Positions 26,701-47,300 of a stretch of DNA of 64,000 nucleotides are shown here, one piece after another (the first letter of the stretch is position 1; every line of letters begins with the position of its first letter). Below the pieces are notes generated by a model. It was not told where the DNA came from. It saw nothing but the letters and a program-made list of their open reading frames with translations, and searched no databases. The position numbers and the translations under genes are program-made. Source of the stretch: Hemibagrus wyckioides (taxonomy: Eukaryota; Chordata; Actinopteri; Siluriformes; Bagridae). The DNA lies in contig NC_080712.1 of assembly GCF_019097595.1 (NCBI RefSeq), positions 20,952,646 to 21,016,645 of the forward strand, written 5' to 3'.

Positions 26701-27765
26701 ATGTCAAGGTTGTGCACAGTTTAAATCTTTAAAATTGTAAAATGATAACACTATATGTTTAATTTGGTATTTTACGTTTAATTTTTTTATCCCTTTCATT
26801 TGACAACTTTTAAATGCCGAAAAAAAAAAACATGAATTGGATCATGATATGATGGATATCTGAGAAATGTCTAATAGTATTGTGATATTATATTTTGGTC
26901 ATATCACCTACATACACTGTATTGACAAAGGTTTTGGGACACCCCACCAAATCATTGAATACAGGGGTTGTTTTTAGGGGTTGGGCTCGGCCCCTTAGTT
27001 CCAGTGAAAGGAACTCTTAATGCTTCAGCATACCAAGACATTTTGGACAATTTCATGCTCCCAACTTTGTGGGAACAGTTTGAGGATGACCCCTTCCTGT
27101 TCCAACATGACTGCACACCAGTGCACAAAGCAAGGTCCATAAAGACATGGATGAGAGAGTTTGGTGTGGAGGAACTTCACCTCAACCCTTTGGGATTAAT
27201 TAGAGCAGAGACTGCAAGCCAGACCTTCTCGTCCAACATCGGTGCCTGACCTCACAAATGTGCTTCTAGTGGAATGGTCAAACTTTGCCATGAACACACT
27301 CCTAAACCTTGTGGAAAGCCTTCCCAGAAAAGTTGAAGCTGTTATAGCTGCAAAGGGCAGGCCGACTCCATATTACATTCATGTGCATGTAAAGGCAGAC
27401 GTCCCAAAACGTTCTGGCAATATAGTGCAAATCTCAAACTTTTCTGAACAAACTATTTAAACAGTCCAAGACTTTACTGTTAAAAGTAAAACAACCAAAA
27501 AAAAATCCCTTTTTTTTACAAGCATCTAGTTTAGGCTTATCCCACTATAATGAACATTAATGATGTGATGTAGTGAAACATTTACTCATCAGTACATTAA
27601 GATTATTTTTCATAAGGCATCTCAAATGAGTGAGAAATCTTGTCTGAAAAACAGTTTAGTTAAACCCTCTACAGACTGCTGAGCCACGATAAACAGCATC
27701 TTTCCAAGTACTCCAGCCATGAAGTCGTCCTCCAGGTCACTCACACGCCCCTCTGTCCTCATCAT
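17703..27765 (-). CDS. slf2: SMC5-SMC6 complex localization factor 2 (FAM178A family), complete
   Basis: Scaffold that, with SLF1, recruits the SMC5/6 complex to RAD18-marked stalled forks. Twenty coding exons, all phase-consistent: 27745-27765, 25992-26070, 25171-25571, 24729-24953, 24583-24616, 23282-24105, 22714-22793, 22471-22575, 22219-22386, 21989-22091, 21421-21508, 21183-21324, 20940-21024, 20664-20840, 19728-19822, 19552-19639, 19322-19444, 19016-19093, 18392-18478, 17703-18287. They total 1,195 residues (human about 1,170). Family landmarks are [20 protein letters not shown], then [17 protein letters not shown] with [12 protein letters not shown], then AYYLCYSL, then [13 protein letters not shown]. 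The N-terminus is a 7-codon exon leading into KDTIFPFFK, a PIP-like motif. The first half is low-complexity and basic. The last 158 residues form a very acidic tail. FAM178B is the paralogue to exclude. Confidence 0.9.
24383..24560 (-). repeat. SINE fragment in an slf2 intron, minus orientation
   Basis: CCATCACAGGGCATCATTCAC, then AGGGACAATTTATCATAACC, then TTTTTGGACAGTGGGAGGAA are reverse-complement SINE body segments. The head is missing. Confidence 0.6.
26913..27427 (+). mobile_element. Internally deleted Tc1-like transposon with transposase C-terminal remnant
   Basis: It is bounded by inverted ends: ACTGTATTGACAAAGGTTTT at the left and CCAAAACGTTCTGGCAATAT at the right. Inside, 26,968-27,460 keeps the C-terminal transposase reading, with [19 protein letters not shown] (DDE-type catalytic region), [18 protein letters not shown] and a Tc1-like tail. 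The frame shifts near 27,240 and the N-terminal half is absent. It is inserted in the slf2 intron between coding exons 1 and 2. Non-autonomous and not functional. Confidence 0.8.
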
Positions 27766-28435
27766 CAGCCCTAAATCTATCACTTTAGCCCTGAAATAAA
27801 GTATTCACCTGTACATAGAACACACAGCTACCAAATTTACAATGAGCATTTGCTGAGCACGTGCAGGTACATTTACAGCAGGTACATTTACATGCACTGT
27901 AATGTTAGCTGTCAGCAAGCCTGACTTCCCTAAGCAGACTTAGCTGGTTAAGTAACTTCCGCAGGTATTGGACAAAGACAGGTGTTTCAGTTTCAGTTTT
28001 TTAGATATAGCAACACATTACAAATACTGTTCTGTTCAATTAAATCAGACAGGGATCTTGATGATGGCGTTTCACCAGCTGAATCAGTCCCTGATAGAGA
28101 ATGCAGAGCTTGCTTCCTGTAAACACTACAGCTATTTTTTGCTAGCCGCTCGGCAAAATAAGCAGTTCAGGTTCGCTGACTGAAGCCAGCCTAGCTAGTT
28201 CCTTCAGATACATTTGTTTTAATGACCAAGTTAAATTCGTACCTTCACTACATTCTCGCGTCAGAAGGAAGGTCAGCGATAGTTATTGTCCAAAACGCGC
28301 GTGTGAATGACATCTTCATAAAATGAGCCAAATTTCCCCAATCACTCCATGAAGCCGCCATCTGTGAGTGGGCGGAGTCAGCGAAATATTTCCGTTTCAA
28401 GTTCCAAAGTCCCGCCTCATGCCGGGATTGGCTAC
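27766..28435 (-). promoter_or_regulatory. slf2 promoter, non-coding first exon and leader
   Basis: An inverted CCAAT box (ATTGG at 28,427-28,431) and GC-rich DNA with CGCGCG precede a leader whose donor (GAAG then GTACGA) lies at 28,243. The leader joins an acceptor at 27,790; bases 27,766-27,790 complete the 5' UTR before the ATG at 27,765. A small ORF (28,248-28,448) in the leader starts ATGGCGGCTTC, but it ends in a stop before the donor. Confidence 0.5.
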
Positions 28436-28639
28436 TGATAAGCAGCACGCTGATAGGACGGTTAGGATGTTATTCATATCACAGTCGTCATGGTGCCCTT
28501 TTCGCGAGTGTGTTCTTGGTATTATTTATTATTAAGTTGAGTTGTTCCTCCTAAGATTATTAAAGATTTAATTTAGATAACTTTATTTGGAGGGGGAAAA
28601 AACACATTATATAAAAAATGAGGTCCTAATCCTAAAGAA

Positions 28640-29232
28640 CAAGGAGGACTTGAGGTATCATATGGAGTCCTGACCTCAACCTGATAGAATACCTTTGGGA
28701 TGAATTAGAGTGGAGACTGAGAGCCAGGCCAAAACTGGGACGTCTGCCTTTACATGCACTTGAATATATGGAGTTGGCCCACCCTTTGTAGCTATAACAG
28801 CTTCTGGGAAGGCTTTCCACAAGGTTTAGGAGTGTGTTTATTTGAAATTTTGACCATTCCTCTATATGCACATTCAGTTGTGAGGTCAGACACTGATGTT
28901 GGACAAGAAGGTCTGGCTCACAAGCTCCGCTATAATTCATCTCAAAGGTGTTCTATCGGGTTGAGGTAAGGTGAAATTCCTCCACACCAAACTCACTCAT
29001 CCATGTCTTTATGGACCTTGCTTTGTGCACTGGTGTGCAGTCATGTTGGAACAGGAAGGGGTCATCCCCAAACTGTTCCCACAGAGTTGGGAGCATGAAA
29101 TTGTCCAAAATGTCTTGGTAATGAAGTTCCTTTCACTGGATCTAAGGAGCCATGCCCAACCACTGAAAACAACACCTGAATTCAATGATTTGGATGGGTG
29201 TCCCAAAACTTTAGGCAATGTAGTGTATCTGA
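28640..29232. mobile_element. Rearranged (fold-back) Tc1-like fragments
   Basis: 28,655-28,735 reads transposase sense on the plus strand (SPDLNLIEYLWDELEWRL-like; strictly GVLTSTL frame-broken). From about 28,737 the same family continues in antisense to a TIR at 29,210-29,230 (CCCAAAACTTTAGGCAATG). The sense piece is the inverse of 28,890-28,965, so the two can pair. Not coding-competent. Confidence 0.7.
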
Positions 29233-32200
29233 TGATAGTTTCACATGTTTTAGGTCTGCCCTCTACAGGTGCAAAGTTGTATCTGCAACATAAATTGAGG
29301 TGGAACTTCCAAACTGAATCATCAGCTACCTGCAACCTCGTAAACTGCTTAAATCGTGGACTATGTCGCCATACAGTGTACTTTAGCACCTTTGATAAAA
29401 TCACTGCTGTTATAAGGCGAGATTACGCTTGTTTACGTTTGTTTATCTCCTCAAATAAGTAAATGTAAACAAAAACTATATCCTCGTCCTCTTTGAGACA
29501 AAGAGCTGGGTTAAAACACAAAAAGATATAAATCACTAATAATGTTGGTTTCAAATTCATTTGGAAATAGAATTATTTAGTATTTACAAATTATAAATAC
29601 TTGTAAATAATGTAAACAGGTTACAGTACTGTTGTTAACGTTCAATAACATTGAGACATGTTAGCTATATACACAGGGGAATGGGTATTTAGTAGCTACA
29701 ATAAAGATGCTAAAACATTTAAATTTGGGTTACCTGACATGATCACAGATATACAGTAGGCACAGCTCTGACAATAAAAAAAGAAATGTTTGTTTGTTTT
29801 ATACCAGCCACCTGCTGTCACTTTTTAACGGTAGATTGGGAATGATGTGTCGTTTGAAAATGAGTCGATTTTTTGAGTCGGCTCCTGGAGCTCGTGTGGG
29901 TGTAACTGCATTAGTTCTAAAATATATAAATAACTGGAAATAAAGCATAGACACAACAGGCGCTGTATTTGTAAATTTTTAATTTTTAAAATGGGTTTTA
30001 TAAAACAGAATGCAAATAATGTTATTTTGTTCATTTGATTTCATAAAACAACTTCAGCCAGCCACAGTTAGGAATATCACTATTTTTTAATAAAATAAAA
30101 AAAAAAGAAGGATCACTGTGCAAAAGACTGCATCTGCAAAATTAAGGGAAATAGCATACTTATGCTTGCAGTGGTAAGTAGATTATCTGACCACAAAACA
30201 CATTTACAGCTGCAATTCTGAAGAAGCGAGGCACAGTTCAGCTGCTGTTTGTTGTGGCTTGCAATCAGGAAGAGCTTTTTTACTCTTTTTTTTTACGCTT
30301 TTTTACAGCTTGCTTTGGAGGCGGCATCTCATTTCTTCTGAAACTGAACAACCCCAAGGATCAACAACACTGTGCAAGTCTGAAACTGTGATCTTCTTTT
30401 ACCACATAGTATTTTATTATTCTTTGCAATTGATTATGTGTTTATTCAGTAGCTCCCTGGCAAACAACCTTTTTTTCCTTATTTTCAAAATTCTTTGAAG
30501 AAATACGTGATATTATACATATTTCTAGCCCCAGAGAAACAGACACAGATAGATATGATAGGTTTGTGATATGTGATAACACTCTCACACTGCACTATTG
30601 CAACTGTTAACACTTTTTTTGACTCACAACGTTCTTCATACTTATTATCTACTGCCAGTTTGCACGTGTACTGTACTGTAATGTAAATACTGATGTAAAT
30701 ATGGTTAATCCAATCCACAACTTAACTCCAAATCATATCTACACTGCTGCGTTTAATTATATACATGTATAAAATGTATATAAAATTAATAGCTCTGAAT
30801 GTCTTGGTGTGAGCCCTGGGTTTCACCTGTAAATAATGCATTTGTTGTTTAAAAAAATAAACCAGCAGGAAGACCAGAGAGCTGTCTATAAGCGAAAAGC
30901 ATTTTGACACTGAGAAAAGAGTGAAAATTGAGCACATGCACTGTGCATGGCTAATAGTACGATTTGAAATGTCCTGGAAAAGAAAGAAACCAGAAGTCTC
31001 CTTACAATCAGCCGTTGAACAATTTAGCCAAGGAATACAAGAGAAGTTGCTAACAGAAACCTTGGGAGAGATGTGCCAACAAAAGAAAAACCAAAACTAC
31101 AGTCATTGACAACACAAACAACCCCCACAGGACAGGGGCAAAAGTATCACAACCCACCAGTCAAAGAATATTTTGAGAGCATGTTTTGAGGGCAGAAATA
31201 TAGTGGCCATACCTCAAGATGCAAACCACTCATCAGCAGTAAGAAACAGGAGGCCAGATTGGAGTTAACAAATAAACAGATATGATCAACAAAAGTTATG
31301 AAACCCAGATTAACCTCAATTAAAATGATGGAAAGGCCAAAGTGTGGAGAAAGAAGTGATCATGTGTTAAACATTCATGTTCATTGGTCAAGCGAGGTGT
31401 TGGTAGTACAGTAGTGTGATGGCTTGGGGTTTGTGGAAGAGTCTCACTAATGTTTATTACACTAATTCTGCTGCTGGCAGTAATTCTCAATATAAAAAAC
31501 ATGGGGCTGTTCAGGTGTCATTTTAAATTTCTTTAAGGGTACCAGTCATCCTGGAGTTGACTGTAATACTACACATTCAGTTTCATATTGCATGATTTTG
31601 TACATTTCTGTATCTGGACTAAGTTGTGTAACTGCTGAATCAAAGCTTACAAAGGTACTGTCTGCGTTCTGGATTATAATGGTACATGAGGCTATCAGTT
31701 CACTGTAGTGTGTGCATGTGCTTGGAGGAGGGGCTTTGGAGAGAGGTTTGGATGGAGAGCATGGAACTTCAGAGAGTGGGTGGACTTTTTCAGTGACTAA
31801 GTCTGGTGGGAGCGAGAAAGGCAGCACTATCTTTATGGTTAAGTACAAGGTACTACATGTTATAAAACCTTTACACAATGAAATATGCTTTTCCTCATGC
31901 TCTGAAAGTAAATTGTCTTAATAATTTTAATGTCTGCAAGCTCTTAAAATGATCTCAATGTTGGAACAATGACAATAAAACTGACATTCAATTCAATTCA
32001 TTCAGAAACACCATAATATGAACTTCATTGCTACTCCATAAAAGTGAAAATAATGTTGCATTAATGTTTGATTAGTAATGTATGGTTATTCATCCAGACT
32101 TTTTCCACGTGTGATTTTTCCACATGATTAATTGATCTCTGTCTCTCTCTCTCTCTCTCTCTCTTTGTACGTGTGTGTGTGTGTGTGTTTCATGGAATAA

Positions 32201-32330
32201 CATGGTGAAATACCCCTCACTTTATTCAGCTACTATACACTTTACGGTAACAGCTGTATTATGTTACTGGGCTGGTCTTCCAGGGTCTCTTGTATTTATA
32301 GTTCAAGCGGGAGCCAAAAAAAGTTGCTGC
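29233..32330. other. Spacer between slf2 and cpxm1
   Basis: AT-rich, with no host exon that I can support. It holds a decayed Tc1-like remnant (30,930-31,500) and a CT/GT tract at 32,140-32,190 just before cpxm1. ORFs at 29,825-30,034, 30,259-30,498 and 31,546-31,878 show no domain. Confidence 0.5.
30930..31500 (+). mobile_element. Old Tc1-like transposase remnant
   Basis: TTAACCTCAATTAAAATGATG, then GGAAAGGCCAAAGTGTGGAG, then TGTGATGGCTTGGGGTTTGTG correspond to the DDE-domain part of Tc1 transposases (KMMERPKCGE... and ...CDGLGFV). Several frameshifts. Ends not defined. Confidence 0.5.
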
Positions 32331-32339
32331 AGAGGCACA

Positions 32340-41191
<8,852 letters not shown>

Positions 41192-41691
41192 ATAACATGC
41201 TATCAATCACAAAACACGAAAACGAGCCAATCTCTGCTTACAGAATCATCTGAGGTGGCTTAGGTAGACAGTAAGAACAGTGTAACCAAGGAGGCTCGGG
41301 TCAGTATCTTACCTTCCCAACATGCTGCACCTTGACTCTGAATTCAAGGATTGGCCCGTTTAAAGTTGAAATTTAAAACTGGGTAAAAGGAACCCATGTA
41401 TTTCTATTTCTAAAAGGGGTGTGATATTCACTTTTAAATTAGCCTATCTCTGCTCACATTGAAGTGTACCTGTGATAATTAATGCACTGAATGTTACGAT
41501 AATTAATGCAGTGGAAAATGGGAGGGTGTAGCTGGTTTTCTACACCCATAACAATTTTGTACCAGTGATATGTAACTAGACTTTTTCTTATTAGACATTA
41601 TTAATAAAAAAAAAAACAAATAAATAAAGAAAAAAGTCTTGTTTGGTAATTTTACATGCTGGAACTTATTATATTGACCATATTCAAGAGA

Positions 41692-42200
41692 TACACTATA
41701 TTGCCAAAGGTTTTTGGACATCTGCCTTTACATGCACATGAATTTAATATGGAGTTGGCCCGCCCTTTGCAGCTTCAACTCTTCTGGGAAGGCTTTCCAC
41801 AAGGTTTAGGAGTGTGTTTATGGGACTTTTTGACCTTTTCTCTAGAAGTGCATTTGTGAGGTCAGGCACTGATGTTGGATGAGAATTTCTTGCTCACTGT
41901 CTCTGCTCTAATTCATCCCCAAGGTATTCTGTTGGGCTGAGGTCAGGACTCTGTGAAGTTCCTCCACACCAAACTCCCTCATCCATGTCTTTATAGACCT
42001 TGCTTTGTGCACTGGTGCACAGTCATGTTGGAACAGAAAGGGGTCATCCCCAAGCTGTTTCCACAATGTTGGGAGCATGAAATTTTCCAAAAATTTCTTG
42101 GTCTTAAGAGTTTCTTTCACTGGAACCAAATGGCCAACCCCAACCCCTGAATTCAATGATTTGGAGGAGTGTCGCAAAACTTTTGGCAATATAGTGTATC
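41692..42200 (-). mobile_element. Internally deleted Tc1-like element, minus orientation
   Basis: Ends ACTATATTGCCAAAGGTTTT and CAAAACTTTTGGCAATATAGT are inverted copies flanked by TA. On the minus strand it codes the same C-terminal transposase block as the 26.9-kb copy ([19 protein letters not shown]), broken by stops. It lies just past the cpxm1 polyadenylation site. Confidence 0.8.
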
Positions 42201-42227
42201 AGTTGCAATAGTTCTATCTAAAGCAAA

Positions 42228-42430
42228 CAAATATTCATCTATTCATCTTTACTAACTGCTTTATTGTGGTCAGGGTCACGGTGGATCCAGAGAACACTGG
42301 GAATGAGGTGGGAATACAGCATGGATGGGATGCCAGTCCATTGAAGGACACAATTCACATCTAAGGGCAATTTATGATAGCCCTATATCTACATGATTTT
42401 GGGAAAGGGAAGGTAACTGGAGAATATTCA
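42228..42430 (-). repeat. SINE fragment, minus orientation
   Basis: GGTCAGGGTCACGGTGGATCC, then GGATGGGATGCCAGTCCATTG, then AAGGGCAATTTATGATAGCC: reverse-complement body of the recurrent SINE. Head lost. Confidence 0.6.
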
Positions 42431-43188
42431 AAATTCTGCAGTCAGTAAAGAAACAAACGTAGAATACTACAGATGTGAGGCGGCACTGTGCCCCCCACAG
42501 GGAATACTGATGATCAAAAAACAGCAATGTTGCTCTCTTTTTGTACAGTATATTTACATTACATTTTTTAAAATCGATTTAGGGTTGATATCAAAGTTCT
42601 GGAAAAGCTGACCCATAAGAGAGCTCTCCAGATCAAACCACAGCTCATGCTGCTTCACAGAGGTCGGCTGTGATGCTCAGCATTTCCTGTATTTGTGTTG
42701 GACTGCTTTTATCCATGAACCGACTGACACACAAGTCAGTAAACACTAAGCTCTTGGTGAATATGGTTTGGTTTGCAGCTGACCAAAAAATTAACAAACC
42801 AATAAGGCACTGGAAATAACCAAAACACATCAAAGAGGCAGATAAAAAAAGTGTGGTTGTTCCTGTTTAAAAACCAGTTTTAATCTCATAAAGGAGTTTC
42901 ACATTACCTGTTAAGTTAAATCAGGTTTAGAGACTTCATGGAATAACAGGAGGGTTTAGTAAAATAAATAAATAAAGAATTATAATTGTCTCCCACTCAA
43001 ACATGATCCAGCTCGATGGAGTTATTTTGTTGATAACTAAAACTGACAGCAGATGTTTCTGCAAAATTTATTTTGTAGGACATTTTTTTAAAATCATATT
43101 TAATATAGAAATATAATTTAACCATTCTGAATTACAGTATGTTATACCACATTCAGGCAAAATGCTCTAGGCAAAGAGTGACAAAAAC

Positions 43189-43194
43189 TTTATT
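43189..43194 (-). promoter_or_regulatory. Candidate dcaf10 polyadenylation signal
   Basis: AATAAA on the minus strand, 1.15 kb beyond the dcaf10 stop codon, following a moderately complex 3' UTR. Confidence 0.45.
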
Positions 43195-44340
43195 GTTTTG
43201 TACCACTAACATGATTCTGTGGCTTAGAAGACCACAGCTAAGCGTAGGAATGCCGCTCCCTCCGAGACCTACTTCCTCCATTCCCGCTTTCCAGATGTTT
43301 CAGTTGTGAAATCCAAACAGTGCCAAAGAACCAATCATCCTCCGTTCCATTTAACTCAAAGGTTAAATTAAAGACAGTGTACATTATGCAACTTCAAAGG
43401 AAGCATAAGACTTTCACGTAGTAATAACGCCATTTCTCACAGTCCTCCCTGTCTGCAGTTCCCAGAACACAACGGCTCAGCTTGTGACTCGCCGACAGTG
43501 AGCGTGCATACATACTTCGAATACGGCATGAATTTGAGGTATACGTAACAGTGTTGACTGAGCTAGTCCAGTCTGGGAGTGTTGGTGTATGTGAGAGATC
43601 GAGAGAGGAAGGTATTGTAGTCACTATCCACTATCTATTCTCACTAACCCAATAATCATCACCTTCTCTAACAGCAGACGCACATATTGTGAAACACACT
43701 CACACAAACATACTGCTTTAACTATCTACAGATTAGACCCCCATACAAAAACTGTCTTCATTTAATGTCTCAGGAGGCAAGCTGCCTTTCAAACAGAAGA
43801 CACAATCACACAAACAGCAGCTCATTTCAGAGCTGCATGAACACTGTGCTGCTAAAAAAAAAAAACATTTGGCAAAATGCATAAAACTCCATCCATTACA
43901 ACATTAACAGTTTGTACTGCTTACATTCAGAGCTACTTTACATGTTAACGATACTGTTGTAGGGGGAGGTTAGCATTAGACATGCAGGTCAGGCTTGGAC
44001 GCCAGAGAGAGGTCATATGCAGAGGTGTAAAGACTGCAAAATAAACCCTACAGTCTTACTAGCACCGTGAGCACAAACCAGCACTCTGCATGTACCTGCC
44101 CAAGCCCCCCTCCCCCCCAAATCAGAGGCATGCACTCTGCAAACCATTTAATGGCTATTTCTCTCATTACTGCACATGTACATTCAAAAGAAATGGAGAG
44201 ATTACACACTTTAAAGAACACAAAACAAACTGCTGTAAAAACACTCGAATCATTTACACAAACCTGCACTCGCACTTTGACACTGAACACGAACCCCACT
44301 AAGGGTCGACCTGCCAGAAAACGGTGTGTTTGTGTGTGTG

Positions 44341-47300
44341 TTAAAAGTGGGGTTGGTAGAGTGCTACACGTCCGCTAAGGCATCCTGAGGCCAGCTGACA
44401 GTGCGTGGGTGAGAACTTGGAGGTTAGCACCACGTCACTGTGAGAGTAGATCGAGCGAACCTCACGCAGCAGCGCTGTACGCTCAGGCACGCACTCCTCG
44501 AGCTCCGCACAGTGCTCGTCAAAAGCCAGCAGACGCACACCGTAACCATATGGAGAGCAGATAAGGCGACCGTCCGGGCTGAAGCACAGCTCCTTGATGT
44601 AGCCACGGCCCACATTGGCCTCCTCAATGTAGTGCGTGAGCCGCAGAGAGCAGCGAGGAGAGACCGGCGGCCGAGGAGGAGCTCCTTCCTGAAACTCGTA
44701 CACACACGTCCACTGCAAAGACAGAAGCAGAGTGATCACACAGTTTGTTCAGCTTCGTCCTCCAATTCGATACCACTTAATATGAATTTGACTCAGAGAG
44801 AATAACCACTTTTTCTAATTCCTGACTACCGCATGCCTTTAGCCTGGTAGCTAATTCAAGGTCTAATGAGCTGCCTTCTGTTATATGTATTAATCTGCTC
44901 TGCTGTAATATTTTTTTTAATTAGTTGGTTTTCTGTCTCCTGAAGTACTTTGGTCTGCATCTGGACCACTTGTTCAGGCTATTTACAGTGACAGGAGGTA
45001 AAGCTACTGTTTATGGGTGCTTTTTGGGGCACAAAGTTCAGCAGTGTTTTTTTTACAGAAGAAACAAAGGTATAGAATAAAGGAAACTACAGTAATAAAT
45101 GTGAAACACTGCGCCTCTTTATGATTCCTACCAGATTTGTTCCTAGTGGAGATGGAGGAGTAATTCAGCAATTTACTGCCTACAGTGAAATGTAAATCAA
45201 AATGATTTTTAGAGAAACATGCAGCGTTGCTAGAAAAAAACTGCAGGTGTATTGGGTGTGTTTAAGTAGTGCATAGTAAAATTGACTACAGTGGTACCTC
45301 GGTCCTCAACCACCCCTGTGTTCGAATTTTCGGTATTCGATTCAGATTTGTTAATTTGACCTCGTTGTATGAAAATTGCAACGAATATAAACATTTTGAA
45401 CAAAATTCGAACGAATGTTAATGTGAACTGTATTTGACACAAATTTTCAGTTTTCGAAAATATTTTTCTGTTTGACCCAAAAAGAACTATTGTGACCACA
45501 CACCAGGGGCGATTCTAGGATTTTCAATTAAGGGGGGCTCAGCCCCCAATGAGGGTATAATAGTAAAAAATAAAAAAATAAATAAATGTTTGACTAACAG
45601 GGTATGATGGTAAACTTTGTGTATATGTGTAATGTGTATAACATTTGAGTACTGAACAAGCCAAATACGAGTCATCCTGATCACACATGCGCTGAAAGAC
45701 GGGGAGGAGCCGAAATCTGCCACCGTTTTCATATGAAATTTAAAGGGGACTGAGGCGATCACAAATTTGTGTACAGTTTATGGAGAATCGCAGAAATTTT
45801 AGGGGGGATGAGTAGAAATGCTAAAGCCCCCCTAAAAATGGCCTAGCGACGCCCAGAAAGCACTAACAACACCAAACAAATAATGATTTAAGGGACCTGC
45901 TAATGTGAATGCAGGTTTATTCTGCATAATCTTAAAATGTTCCCTCAGCTCTGGGTCCATCTGCTAAGTTTACATAAATGAGATAATTACACAACATCAC
46001 TTCATTCAACAACTTTCTCTACAATACTATTTTGATGGGCTCCTGACCTCCTGGTCATCCATGTTGCTGGAGCAGCGTAGTAGTGTGGCCCAGCCTTTAG
46101 GGTGCAGCTGCAGTGAAGTAATGCAGTTCCCCCGGTCCCTCTCACCCGGGATCTCTGGGGTCAAAACCTCCAGACTGTTCCTAGGAGACAAACCTGAAAA
46201 ACACACACACTGTTCAATAAAGCAGAAAAAAACTTTGAACACACTGTCTTTTAATCTCTTTGACACAAGTACGCTGCATTTAGTCAGAAAATCTCAATTC
46301 GGTCATTGGAAGGCAGAGAGTCCAAACAGCAATGATGCCACAGTGGGCAAGAGAGTAAGATTGGGTCAGAGGGATGGCATCACTATCCTTTGTCAATACA
46401 AGCGACACTAGCCAATTCTGGGTCTCTGTGAGCTCATGTACATGAGAGCAGTTAGCGATTTCAGCTGCTTTGTGATATAGCATAAGCAGCAATTCAAAAA
46501 CATATGGCAACTGGCTTTGTGCATCATAGAGAAAGCATATACTAGCCTTCACCCTCCATGGGTGGTAGTTGTTATGATGAAGAGAGTGAGTTAGTGAATG
46601 GTTAGTGGTTTGTTTGTTTATTGTTCTTTTAACGCCACGCCAGAATCAATGGCTATTTTCATGCCAAGATCAAGTCGAGCAAAATATTTTAATAGTTTTT
46701 ATAGTATTACAACACAATCTTACAACAGCAGATATATGAGATCCTTCACACTTAAAATCTGGAGACATTTTGGAGAACATTTAGAAAGTATTTTCTGAGT
46801 AAAAGCGAAAGTCTTGTTAAGAGCATAACAAGTTAGTGGCTTGGATTAAACAAATGAATATAACTGTGAGAACAATCAACTGACCCTCTCTATGAGGATG
46901 GGCTTTGTTGTCGTTGCCATGGCGAGAGCCTGATGTCCTGGAGCCTGTTGAAGAACCTTCTGGAAAGGGGAGAAACCATTTTTCATACAGTTCCCAATCT
47001 CAGTCAAAGAAAACTTTTAATACCACAGATACACTATATGGCTAAAGGTTTGTGGACACCAAGCCATCACACCCACATGCACTTTTTGTACATCTCAATA
47101 CAAATGTAGTCCTCCATAATAGATTAGGTCAGATGAAGAGGAATTATGACATCCTATCCAATTGTGTGCTTACAACATTGTGACAAGAGATTAGGGAATG
47201 ATGGTGATGATAAAGGTTTGCATCCATACCTGTGCTGAGTGGGGCGCGTCGGGCCCGTAGGATGCGGTAGCTGCCGACCTCTAGGCTCTGGGTGAGGTCA

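Larger units (their letters stand above)
41192..43188. other. Convergent spacer between cpxm1 and dcaf10
   Basis: It holds the cpxm1 3' UTR with an AATAAA at 41,603-41,608, a Tc1-like element at 41,692-42,200 and a SINE at 42,228-42,430. After that comes AT-rich DNA in which I see nothing further. Confidence 0.5.

Noticed and set aside
26968..27460. Open frames with a clear protein match
   Set aside because: They are C-terminal Tc1-like transposase remnants between inverted ends, not a host gene.
27622..27765. Unspliced 45-residue ORF starting [15 protein letters not shown]
   Set aside because: A consensus GTGAGT donor after the seventh codon joins in phase to the next slf2 exon, so the remainder is most likely intron.
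32175..32339. Upstream extension of cpxm1 exon 1 in the same frame
   Set aside because: Begins in a GT microsatellite; the later ATG directly precedes a proper signal peptide.
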